A stretch of DNA of 64,000 nt from Paenibacillus sp. Root52. GTDB taxonomy: Bacteria; Bacillota; Bacilli; Paenibacillales; Paenibacillaceae. This document shows, one piece after another, positions 36,059 to 43,684 of the stretch (positions are counted from its first letter, which is position 1; each line of letters opens with the position of its first letter). The notes under the pieces were generated by a model, which was given only the letters and a program-made list of their open reading frames with translations, had not been told where the DNA came from and made no database searches. The translations under genes and the position numbers were made by a program. The stretch spans positions 310,001-374,000 of the forward strand of contig NZ_LMFO01000001.1 of NCBI RefSeq assembly GCF_001426865.1, given 5' to 3'.

Positions 36059-37543
36059 ATGGACTCTAAAATTGAAACTATTACTATTGATAATCAAAGT
36101 AAAGAATTAAATGAGCTTATCCAAGAACTAATCATAAGTTATGCGAACAAGACCACATTACAATCTGATGAAGATTGGATTAAAGAAGAGCTGAAAAATT
36201 ATTTACCTGAATGGGGTCAAGAAGAGGTTAAGCAGACAACGGACGAGCTTCTTAATGCAATTGCTGTTCATGAAGGTAACCTTAAAAATTTGGATTTTGA
36301 AATGGAAAAGGGCGCTTCTAAAGAAAAGTGGTTTCATGACAAAATTCAAGAGGCTACTATTGGGATGGAAGTTAGTAAGGTTGGTCAGTATCTTCAAAAT
36401 ATTGATAGTATAATTGCTAACTCTAATAAGCTAATGCTTGAGACAGTTCATAATCAAAACGGCACTATTAATATGAATTCTAACTTGGATGGATTCATTT
36501 TTGAACAGCATCATGCGAATACTTATAATATGGAAGCTGTTTTAAGAGGAAGTAAATCAAGAGCGGAGGTACTCACTCCAAAACCAGGGACATCGTTTGG
36601 TAAAAATTCAATAGATCTTATTATAAGAAATGATTCGGGGAAAATCGTTAAGAAATACCAAGCTAAGTTTTCCGCAGATTCAGATGCTGCCAATAGGGCT
36701 TTCGATAACGGACACTATCCATTCCAAGGAAAATTGGTGGCTGAGGATCAGGCTTTGAATGTACCTAACGCTAAGGAATCCATAGGTATAAGTGATATTA
36801 ATAGTAGAGGGTTAAGCAAAGTAAAGGGCAAGGAACTGCAAAAACTGGCACAAGAAGGACAGTCACTAGATGTTGATTGGAACTATTATAGGTTAAAGGA
36901 TCTCACTTCACATATGACCAAGAACGTTGCTACAGCTGGTTTTCAAGCTGCCACTTTATCTGCTTCATTTGAAATAGTCTATAAGAAAATGTCCAATCAA
37001 GCCATAAAGCCAGAAGATGTTGTAGAGATTGCATTAAGAACTGGTACTGATGCGGGTATTAAAAGTGCAACTGCAGTTGCACTTAAAGTTGCCTCTGAAA
37101 AAGGATTAATTTCTGTTATTCCTAAAGGGACGCCGGCAGGTGTGATTGCTACAATTGCCTCAATCGCTATCGAGAATGTTAAGGTGTTACGCAAAGTTGC
37201 GGAAGGAGAACTCAGTATTGTACAAAGCTTTGAAAAAATGGAGCGTGTTACGGTATCTGCTGTAGGTGGACTCATTACTGGAGGGATTGGAGCATCTAAA
37301 GGCGCGGTTATTGGTGCAACAGCTCTAAGTTGGTTACCCGTTATAGGATCCGCATCTGGAGCAATTATAGGATCAATCATTGGTGGTACTATAGCTTACA
37401 TGGCAGGATCAACTTTAGGAGAAAAACTATGTGAGGCATCCAAAGTAGTAAGAAATACAGCAATAAATAGGATTAAATTGGGATTGAAGGCTGTGGGAGA
37501 AGGATATAAAAAAGTGGGGGATTTCATAAAATCATTATTGTAA
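36059..37543 (+). CDS. Candidate effector: PD-(D/E)xK-like core with glycine-rich membrane C-terminus
   Basis: 494 residues, start ATG 36059 with AGGAGG upstream. Residues 1-130 are helical and charged. The middle has a plausible restriction-nuclease-fold core: Glu149 in FIFEQHHANTYN, Asp186 in GKNSIDLIIRND, and Gln201-x-Lys203 in KKYQAKFS, a D-x14-QxK arrangement. From about residue 330 helices precede a strongly glycine/alanine-rich hydrophobic stretch (about 400-455: AVGGLITGGIGASKGAVIGA, ASGAIIGSIIGGTIAYMAGS) with repeated GxxxG steps that suits membrane insertion. A short basic tail ends it. Last gene of the cassette; nuclease, pore, or both are possible. Not a family I can name. Confidence 0.75.
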   Translation: MDSKIETITIDNQSKELNELIQELIISYANKTTLQSDEDWIKEELKNYLPEWGQEEVKQTTDELLNAIAVHEGNLKNLDFEMEKGASKEKWFHDKIQEATIGMEVSKVGQYLQNIDSIIANSNKLMLETVHNQNGTINMNSNLDGFIFEQHHANTYNMEAVLRGSKSRAEVLTPKPGTSFGKNSIDLIIRNDSGKIVKKYQAKFSADSDAANRAFDNGHYPFQGKLVAEDQALNVPNAKESIGISDINSRGLSKVKGKELQKLAQEGQSLDVDWNYYRLKDLTSHMTKNVATAGFQAATLSASFEIVYKKMSNQAIKPEDVVEIALRTGTDAGIKSATAVALKVASEKGLISVIPKGTPAGVIATIASIAIENVKVLRKVAEGELSIVQSFEKMERVTVSAVGGLITGGIGASKGAVIGATALSWLPVIGSASGAIIGSIIGGTIAYMAGSTLGEKLCEASKVVRNTAINRIKLGLKAVGEGYKKVGDFIKSLL

Positions 37544-37749
37544 AATTGTATAAGAAGCGAAGTAGGCTTACCAAAAGTTTGTTTTGGTTCATTGGATTAA
37601 TCGGTTAAATAAGTGTTGTTCCCAAGCAGATTCGACTTCTACCGCTAGTCCAATAGGTTAATATTTTTAGTGAAACATATCTACTGACAGGACGATTAAG
37701 CTTAATGGGATTACGTACCTCTATTAGATATTAGAAGGAGTGTTACATT

Positions 37750-38688
37750 GTGACAGGACAACATGTACCTTATACGGGTTATCTTCTAGTTCATTTTATT
37801 GGGGAAAGTGCGGATGGTGAACAGGTCTACTTCTCGTACAGTGAGGATGGGCTGCATTGGCAAGATTTGAATCAAGGTTTACCGGTTTTGCGATCAGCGA
37901 TTGGGGAAAAAGGAGTTCGAGATCCATTTGTAATTCGTTCTCCTAAGGATAACCGCTTTTATCTGATTGCTACCGATCTCCGGATTGCAAGCGGTAAAGG
38001 CTGGGATGCAGCAGTAAATGAAGGAAGCAAGGACATTATTGTATGGGAATCTGAGGATTTAGTGCATTGGTCATTACCTCGCGCAGTTACCGTTGGTGTA
38101 TCCGACGCAGGCTGTGTATGGGCACCAGAAGCCATCTATGACGAGGCGACAGATGAATTTCTAGTATTCTGGGCGTCGGCAACGAGAGGATCTTCTGACA
38201 CTTCTGGAACAGAACGTAAACAGAAAATTTATAGTTCACGAACCAAGGACTACCGTAGCTTTACTCCGACAGAGTTATATATTGAGCGAGAGAACCACAT
38301 TATCGATACAACCATTATCGCGCATAATGGGAGCTACTACCGTTATACGAAAGATGAAACGACGAAGAATATTCGGGTAGAGAAGGGATCTTCCTTGGAT
38401 AAGGATGCGTTCGTTCCGCTATCTGCTCCTATTTTGGAAGCGATTCCTGGCGTAGAAGGACCTCAGATTTATAAGTTGAATGACCGCAATGAATGGTGTT
38501 TGATCGTGGATCAATTTGCTAAGGGTGACGGTTATCTTCCTTTATTAACCTCAGATCTCGACAGTGGAGAATTCCGGGTGGTGGATAAGGATGCGTACGA
38601 CTTAGGAAAGACTCATAAGCGACATGGCGGAGTAATCCCGATTACTGCCGATGAAGTTACTCGTTTGTTAGAAGCATTCAGACAATAA
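37750..38688 (+). CDS. GH43-like glycosidase (five-bladed propeller)
   Basis: 312 residues from GTG 37750 with GGAGTG upstream. Motifs of the GH43/GH32/GH62 superfamily: LHFIGE-like first blade, Asp58 in VRDPFVI (catalytic base position), DAGCVWAPEAIYDEATDEF with the second acidic residue, and Glu236 in EGPQIYKL (acid position). No signal peptide, hence intracellular. Likely activity on arabinose- or xylose-containing oligosaccharides; the exact linkage cannot be inferred. The 206-base gap before it holds no recognisable feature and marks the return to normal base composition. Confidence 0.82.
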   Translation: MTGQHVPYTGYLLVHFIGESADGEQVYFSYSEDGLHWQDLNQGLPVLRSAIGEKGVRDPFVIRSPKDNRFYLIATDLRIASGKGWDAAVNEGSKDIIVWESEDLVHWSLPRAVTVGVSDAGCVWAPEAIYDEATDEFLVFWASATRGSSDTSGTERKQKIYSSRTKDYRSFTPTELYIERENHIIDTTIIAHNGSYYRYTKDETTKNIRVEKGSSLDKDAFVPLSAPILEAIPGVEGPQIYKLNDRNEWCLIVDQFAKGDGYLPLLTSDLDSGEFRVVDKDAYDLGKTHKRHGGVIPITADEVTRLLEAFRQ

Positions 38689-38802
38689 TGTTATATAGAC
38701 GAATCACATTGGACTAGTTCTTGTCATGCAAATTGGACCTTCACACCCTGCTATTATTCTAATATGTTCAATATATATTAAAATAAATTGTGGGGTGCAC
38801 CA

Positions 38803-39201
38803 ATGGACATTTTGTATAAAACGAATGCCGTTCTGAAGCCAGAGGATGTTCAGAATGTGTTTAGAAGCTCAGGAATTAAACGTCCTGTAGATGATCGGGA
38901 TCGAATTCAACGAATGATTGAGAACGCAACGCTTACGGTTTCTGCTTGGCATGATGACAAGTTAATTGGACTTGCAAGAGCAATTACGGATTTCGCGTAT
39001 TGTTGTTATCTATCAGATCTAGCGGTGAGTAAGGAGTATCAGAGAAACGGGATTGGAAGACAGCTTATCGAACGTGTACGCAGCCATCTAGGCGAAGAGG
39101 TAGCATTATTGTTGCTCTCTGCACCAACGGCGATGGAATATTATCCACGACTTGGCTTTGAGAAAACAGAGAAGGCGTTTTTAATACCAAGAACCATTTG
39201 A
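38803..39201 (+). CDS. GNAT-family N-acetyltransferase
   Basis: 132 residues; ATG 38803 is preceded by GGGGTG. The acetyl-CoA motif A is LSDLAVSKEYQRNGIGRQLIE (Q/RxxGxG/A), with ALARAITD-like strand before and MEYYPRLGFEK at the end. Small ArsN/YhbS-like acetyltransferase; the acceptor is unknown. Single gene with its own terminator. Confidence 0.88.
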   Translation: MDILYKTNAVLKPEDVQNVFRSSGIKRPVDDRDRIQRMIENATLTVSAWHDDKLIGLARAITDFAYCCYLSDLAVSKEYQRNGIGRQLIERVRSHLGEEVALLLLSAPTAMEYYPRLGFEKTEKAFLIPRTI

Positions 39202-39210
39202 TGAGTTCAA

Positions 39211-39235
39211 AGTCGCTAATCTAGCGGCTTTTTTC
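39211..39235 (+). terminator. Terminator after GNAT gene
   Basis: AGTCGCTA / TAGCGGCT hairpin followed by a T-run. Near-identical hairpins recur at 15277 and 41134, a common terminator form in this genome. Confidence 0.8.
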
Positions 39236-39310
39236 TTTGTAACTCACACAAAATGAACGAATACATAGCTTTATTAGTCTTATTACTGACAACCACAAAG
39301 GGGGTGCAGA

Positions 39311-39460
39311 ATGACTGACCGGCAGATTTTTGAGCTGTATCGAGAGGATGTATATTATTTTTGCTACTATGTGATGAAAAATCAGGCAGACGCAGAGGAT
39401 CTATGCCAAGAAGTATTTGTCAAAGTGATCATGGCTGACAGAACGAAGGTAAGGAATATG
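39311..39460 (+). pseudogene. Remnant of an ECF-type sigma factor gene
   Basis: The frame begins with a good ribosome site (AAAGGGGGTGC) and encodes DRQIFELYREDVYYFCYYVM and NQADAEDLCQEVFVKVI, the start of sigma region 2. After about residue 50 the similarity stops and the frame runs into the tetR promoter region, ending within it. Neither other frame continues the sigma sequence (regions 2.3-4 missing), so the gene was cut by a deletion. Coordinates mark the recognisable part. Confidence 0.75.
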
Positions 39461-39498
39461 AAGTCTTGCTCCCAAAGGTATGGTATCTACAGGTTAAT

Positions 39499-39527
39499 TT
39501 TACTGATCGTTCCCATTGTGTTACATT
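39499..39527 (+). promoter_or_regulatory. tetR promoter with operator half-site
   Basis: TTTACT (39499-39504), 17 bases, TACATT (39522-39527). The spacer starts with ACTGATCGTTC, the same word found twice before the downstream SDR gene. Confidence 0.6.
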
Positions 39528-39548
39528 ATGTGGGGGAGGGAAGTAACA

Positions 39549-40127
39549 ATGGCTAGAAGTAAAGAATTCGAAGTTAATGAAGTACTAGATAAAGCGATGA
39601 ATATCTTCTGGAAGCAAGGGTATGAGAAGACTTCCATGAGTGACTTAGTTGAACATATGGGAATTCACCGTAGAAGTATTTACGATACATTTGACGATAA
39701 ACATTCACTCTTTCTGCGGGCTATGGATCGCTACGCTGATAAGGTCAATGCATCATTGCTCGCGGAAGTTAAAGCGTCCAAGACTGCAGTGGAAGCATTG
39801 CATAGCATTTTCGATTATATGATTGCTGAGACGGAAGCCATGCCTACAGGTTGTTTAATCGTGAATGCGGCAGTAGAGCTGGCATCACATGATAATGAAG
39901 TGGATAACAGATCTCTTGAGTCCTTTAACTCGGTAGAGCAGATGTTTCAACGGATTATTGAATGGGGACAGCAAGAGGGAGAATTTTCTTCTGAGTTAGA
40001 CCCTAAAGAAACAGCAGAGTATCTTCACAACATCTCCGTTGGCATAAGAGCTATGGCAAGAACCTCAACGGACAAAGAGAAATTAAACCGCATAGTCAAT
40101 GTGTCAATTAATCTTTTTCTAGATTGA
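39549..40127 (+). CDS. TetR/AcrR-family repressor
   Basis: 192 residues from ATG 39549 after GGGGGAGGG. N-terminal TetR HTH (ALDKAMNIFWKQGYEKTSMS, MGIHRRSIYDTFDDKHSLF) and a helical ligand domain with a cysteine at TGCLIVNAAVE, a form common in YxaF/NemR-like repressors of electrophile-responsive genes. Repeats of TGATCGTTC occur in its own promoter and before the SDR gene 198 bases downstream, which identifies that gene as the probable target. Confidence 0.9.
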   Translation: MARSKEFEVNEVLDKAMNIFWKQGYEKTSMSDLVEHMGIHRRSIYDTFDDKHSLFLRAMDRYADKVNASLLAEVKASKTAVEALHSIFDYMIAETEAMPTGCLIVNAAVELASHDNEVDNRSLESFNSVEQMFQRIIEWGQQEGEFSSELDPKETAEYLHNISVGIRAMARTSTDKEKLNRIVNVSINLFLD

Positions 40128-40202
40128 TGCATTGATTAGTGGTGCATGTCCATAACGTATTAACGAAATCGCGATGTAAATGAAGAGGTGTGAAAATAAT
40201 AC

Positions 40203-40289
40203 TTTACTGATCGTTCTACAATTGATATACTACATTCAAGTTAGATCACGTCTAACTGTTTTTTTTATCATAATTAGAATGATCGTTCT
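40203..40289 (+). promoter_or_regulatory. SDR promoter with two TetR operator candidates
   Basis: TTTACT (40203-40208), 17 bases, TATACT (40226-40231). ACTGATCGTTCT overlaps the -35/spacer (40206-40217) and a nearly perfect palindrome AGAATGATCGTTCT lies downstream of the start (40276-40289). Confidence 0.65.
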
Positions 40290-40325
40290 CAATTAAAAAA
40301 CATAACAATAAGGGAGTAATGCCAG

Positions 40326-41030
40326 ATGGATATGACTAAACAAGTTGCTGTAGTAAGTGGTGCTAATCGGGGGTTAGGCAAGGAATTGGCACTAGAACTT
40401 CTTGCTAGAGGAGCCAAAGTGTACGCTGGAGCAAGAAATCCTGAATCTATTCATTTACCGGGAGCAATTCCACTGCAACTTGATATCACCGATCCAGAAT
40501 CCGTGAAGGCTGCGGCCGAAATCGCAGTCGATGCAACGTTGCTTGTTAACAATGCTGGTTCTTCTACAGGAGCTTCTTTACTTACAGCTGAGCTTCACGA
40601 TATTCATTTGGAATTTAACACGCATGTATTCGGAACGCTATCGATGATTCGCGCTTTTGCACCGGTAATTGAAAACAATGGGGGAGGTTCAATCCTAAAT
40701 ATTCTGTCTGCCTTGTCTTGGATCAATACGGGTAATTCAGGTGCATATTCGACTGCAAAGTCTGCGCAATGGGGATTAACGAACGCGTTACGATTAGAGT
40801 TAGCTGCCAAAAACGTAAGGGTTGCAGGATTACACGTCGCGTACATGGACACGGACATGACAGCAGGTATTGAAGCGCCGAAATCCAATCCAACAGATAT
40901 TGCCAAGACTGCAATTGACGGAATACAATCTGGACTTTATGAGATTATCGCCGATGAGGTAAGTCGAGGTGTTCAGCAAGGCTTGGCGGGCGGCGTTTCG
41001 GCTTTATATCCGCAATTGCTTCAACAATAA
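40326..41030 (+). CDS. Short-chain dehydrogenase (SDR), TetR-controlled
   Basis: 234 residues, AAGGGAG ribosome site. Cofactor motif SGANRGLG, NNAGSS, catalytic Ser in LNILSALSW and YSTAKSA (Tyr-x3-Lys). The Arg in YAGARNPE after strand 2 suggests NADP. The protein lacks the usual C-terminal substrate lid seen in longer SDRs. Cytoplasmic oxidoreductase of unknown substrate, likely induced when the neighbouring TetR repressor is released. Confidence 0.9.
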   Translation: MDMTKQVAVVSGANRGLGKELALELLARGAKVYAGARNPESIHLPGAIPLQLDITDPESVKAAAEIAVDATLLVNNAGSSTGASLLTAELHDIHLEFNTHVFGTLSMIRAFAPVIENNGGGSILNILSALSWINTGNSGAYSTAKSAQWGLTNALRLELAAKNVRVAGLHVAYMDTDMTAGIEAPKSNPTDIAKTAIDGIQSGLYEIIADEVSRGVQQGLAGGVSALYPQLLQQ

Positions 41031-41132
41031 CAGAGCAGGTGAGTTCATTTTGTTTTTTCTCGTACGGATGTAGATGCAGAAATGAAGAAACTTGATGGTT
41101 TTTCCCCGAGACATTGAAGCTTATGATCCACT

Positions 41133-41157
41133 AAGTCGCTAATTTAGCGGCTTTATT
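41133..41157 (+). terminator. Terminator after SDR gene
   Basis: AGTCGCTA / TAGCGGCT stem with a three-base loop and a short T tail, about 100 bases after the SDR stop. Confidence 0.6.
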
Positions 41158-41254
41158 GGTCTATAATTAAGTAACCAGATAATAACCAACATATGATAGA
41201 ATATCTGAAACGTAACAAACCATAGAGTATATGGAAAGATAGGAGCCGTCGGAT

Positions 41255-42001
41255 ATGAAAATTGATCATTTTGTCGTCAATGTTGACAAGTCGTTCCAAG
41301 AAAGTAAGCAATATATTAATTCTGTTCATTCTATCGGCCTACCCTATATGCCTAAATGGGGCAAAGGGACAAAAGGTTTTAAAGTATCCAATCTGTGGAT
41401 GGGCAAAGAGTATTTTGAATTAGTACATATTAAACAAGCAGACGGGGGAGGATGGGTGAAGGAATGGACTAATAAGTATAATGAAGGACACAGAGGTTTA
41501 GTTGGTTTTGCTCTTGAAGTTGAGAATATAGATGAAGTGTACCAGAAATTAACTGATCGGCAGATTAACGTAACTTTTCCAGAGCCTTTGAGGTTTCGTT
41601 GGTTCTTCAATCTATTGAATAAAACGATGCCGTGGCGCAATTCCTATTTACCTACATTTAAAGGAGTTCCTTTTCAATTCTTCCTTCAGCAATTAAACGA
41701 TGAAAAATCCAAGAGTTTTATGGAACAGTATATGGTTCCTAATAGCAGTGAGAACGGTATTGAGGGCATTCTTGAAGTAACGGTCTACGGAAGACTAGAA
41801 GATGAGGACCGGAACATTATTTATGCTCTCTTCGACGATTATGAGGAGCAGGAAGGTGCGCTAAACATCGCTTTAGGAAATCAGACTATTCGTTTTATTG
41901 AGTCAAGTGAACATAGAGTAGAGGTCAAACTTCGTTGTAACAATGAGGCATATGCCGGGAAGAAAATTAATATTCATAATATTCAAATTACGAATACATA
42001 A
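41255..42001 (+). CDS. VOC-superfamily (glyoxalase-like) protein
   Basis: 248 residues, start with TAGGAG. The opening MKIDHFVVNVDKS and the strand FALEVENIDEVYQKLTDR are typical of vicinal-oxygen-chelate domains of the glyoxalase-like type; a second, weaker module fills residues 160-248. Metal ligands are not unambiguous. Function unknown; single gene ending at a strong terminator. Confidence 0.75.
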   Translation: MKIDHFVVNVDKSFQESKQYINSVHSIGLPYMPKWGKGTKGFKVSNLWMGKEYFELVHIKQADGGGWVKEWTNKYNEGHRGLVGFALEVENIDEVYQKLTDRQINVTFPEPLRFRWFFNLLNKTMPWRNSYLPTFKGVPFQFFLQQLNDEKSKSFMEQYMVPNSSENGIEGILEVTVYGRLEDEDRNIIYALFDDYEEQEGALNIALGNQTIRFIESSEHRVEVKLRCNNEAYAGKKINIHNIQITNT

Positions 42002-42048
42002 CTTAGGTATGATCCAACCCACATAATCCATAGTAATCTCATCTAGAG

Positions 42049-42078
42049 AACAAGCCGTTTAACAAGGCTTGTTTTTTC
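42049..42078 (+). terminator. Terminator after VOC gene
   Basis: AACAAGCC / GGCTTGTT perfect stem, nine-base loop, T6 run. Beyond it the gap to 42352 holds only the CMD promoter and operator. Confidence 0.85.
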
Positions 42079-42255
42079 TTTGTATGTCAATTTACACCCC
42101 CCACCTCACATTTCACAATAATGTTCGAATAGGATTAGGCAATGATATGAGAAGAATAGGTTAACGTTTCATTTTAGAAGCAATCAAAAATCTGAAATAA
42201 TAAGCAAATCTTAAATGATTGTTGAGTAATCCACAGATCAAGAAGAAATGATTAT

Positions 42256-42310
42256 TGTAACTCGGTTACTTAAGTTTATAATTATAGACTATAGTTGATT
42301 AAACAATTAA
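42256..42310 (+). promoter_or_regulatory. Promoter and TetR-type operator of the CMD-cupin operon
   Basis: TTGTAA (42256-42261), 16 bases, TATAAT (42278-42283). Immediately downstream AGTTGATTAAACAATTA (42294-42310) shares 14 bases with the palindrome AGTTGATTAAACAACT (46487-46502) before the tetR gene at 45812. Confidence 0.6.
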
Positions 42311-42352
42311 CGTTTTTTTATAGAGCGGACTGGAACAGGAGGATTACTGAAT

Positions 42353-43108
42353 ATGAGTCGAATCGACGTGAGTCAAGAAACGGTAAAAAAGTTGTTTGGT
42401 GAGGGAACTCCCTCCACCTATGCTACTGATCCTGACTTTCAGGACATACTTAGACGCTTCATTTTTGGTGAAGTTTTTGATGAAGGTCAGCTTGATGTCA
42501 AGTTACGTGAGCTTATTACGCTGGTTGTACTTACAACGAATCAAACCTTACCCCAACTCAGGGCACATGCTCATGCTGCGCTCAATGTAGGACTTACTCC
42601 TGTAGAGATCAGAGAAGCTATATACCAATGTGCACCATACCTGGGATTCCCCAAAACCTTAAATGCGATATCGGAAATGAATGCAGTATTCCAAGAGAGA
42701 AATATTGAACTTCCTCTCGAAAGTCAAAGACGTGTTCTGGAAGAAGAGCGTCTGGATAAAGGGTTGTGTGTGCAAAAAGAAATTTTTGGTGATGTTATTG
42801 AGAAAAATCGGGAAAAGGCCCCAGTTAATCAGAAGCATATACAGGATTATCTTTCTGCATTTTGTTTTGGTGACTTCTATACCCGTGGAGGTCTTGATCT
42901 GAAAACTAGAGAACTACTTACACTTTGTATATTAAGCGCACTTGGTGGTGCTGACAGCCAAGTCAAAGCCCATGTTCAAGGTAATTTGAATGTTGGTAAT
43001 GATAAAGAAACGATGATCACCGCGATTACGCATGGTTTGCCTTACATGGGGTTTCCTAGAACACTCAATGCATTAAGCTGTGTTAATGAAATTATTCCAG
43101 AAAAATAA
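42353..43108 (+). CDS. Tandem carboxymuconolactone-decarboxylase-domain protein
   Basis: 251 residues containing two CMD domains (about 30-115 and 155-245). Each carries the pattern LDVKLRELITLVVL or LDLKTRELLTLCIL, then AHAHAALNVG or AHVQGNLNVG, and YLGFPKTLNAIS or YMGFPRTLNALS, so the protein arose by internal duplication. AhpD-type CxxC is absent, making thiol peroxidase activity unlikely. GGAGG site upstream. It is followed by a cupin gene 22 bases on, a frequent pairing with unknown chemistry. Confidence 0.88.
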   Translation: MSRIDVSQETVKKLFGEGTPSTYATDPDFQDILRRFIFGEVFDEGQLDVKLRELITLVVLTTNQTLPQLRAHAHAALNVGLTPVEIREAIYQCAPYLGFPKTLNAISEMNAVFQERNIELPLESQRRVLEEERLDKGLCVQKEIFGDVIEKNREKAPVNQKHIQDYLSAFCFGDFYTRGGLDLKTRELLTLCILSALGGADSQVKAHVQGNLNVGNDKETMITAITHGLPYMGFPRTLNALSCVNEIIPEK

Positions 43109-43130
43109 TATATGAAAGCAGGAATTTAGA

Positions 43131-43529
43131 ATGAAAAATGAACATTTAAGCAACGGAGCCATCTTTCCCATTGGGCAAAAAGTAGAGCAGAATTTTATCG
43201 GTGACGCATTTTTGCAAATGGTGTTTACGGATCCAAGTCCGCTAAATACAGCTATAGGAAATGTAACATTTGCTCCAGGAGCACGTAACAACTGGCATTC
43301 GCATCACGAAGGACAAGTGTTGATGGTAACGGGTGGAGAGGGCTGGTATCAGGAAGAAGGTAAAGAGGCACAATTGCTCAAAACCGGGGATGTGGTTAAC
43401 ATTCCACCTAACGTTAAACATTGGCATGGAGCTACAATTGATAGCTGGTTTGTGCACTTGGCACTTACACCAGGGCAGACCGATTGGTTAGAACCAGTAA
43501 CCGAGGAGGTATATAAAAATTTGAAATAG
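43131..43529 (+). CDS. Cupin-domain protein
   Basis: 132 residues, one cupin barrel. Metal-binding motif 1 is NWHSHHEGQVLMVTGGEGW, and motif 2 PPNVKHWHGA, so the His/Glu ligand set for a metal is present. Similar to small cupins encoded beside CMD-domain proteins. Cytoplasmic; the substrate is unknown. Second gene of the CMD operon, under the same predicted TetR operator. Confidence 0.88.
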   Translation: MKNEHLSNGAIFPIGQKVEQNFIGDAFLQMVFTDPSPLNTAIGNVTFAPGARNNWHSHHEGQVLMVTGGEGWYQEEGKEAQLLKTGDVVNIPPNVKHWHGATIDSWFVHLALTPGQTDWLEPVTEEVYKNLK

Positions 43530-43684
43530 ATGAAGTCATTATAGTCACATGATTGAAGCATATTGAAACATCGTAACGTATTTTGCCCACAATATTGTCC
43601 ATGACATTCAGAGGATATTCAATGGTCATCGATCGGTAACTCTTATATCATGAACTAAACAACATGGTGGAGAGAGGGATCAGA

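Noticed and set aside
36997..37380. 127-codon minus-strand frame within the effector gene
   Set aside because: Antisense of the glycine-rich segment; low-complexity shadow.
31156..37749. Prophage or integrative element containing the cassette
   Set aside because: No integrase, transposase, tRNA target, capsid or replication gene, and no matching direct repeats at the edges that I could see; only the composition shift supports transfer.
38701..38790. Possible CRISPR or tandem repeat in AT-rich gaps (this gap and others)
   Set aside because: No direct repeats of 20 or more bases with regular spacers were seen anywhere in the window.
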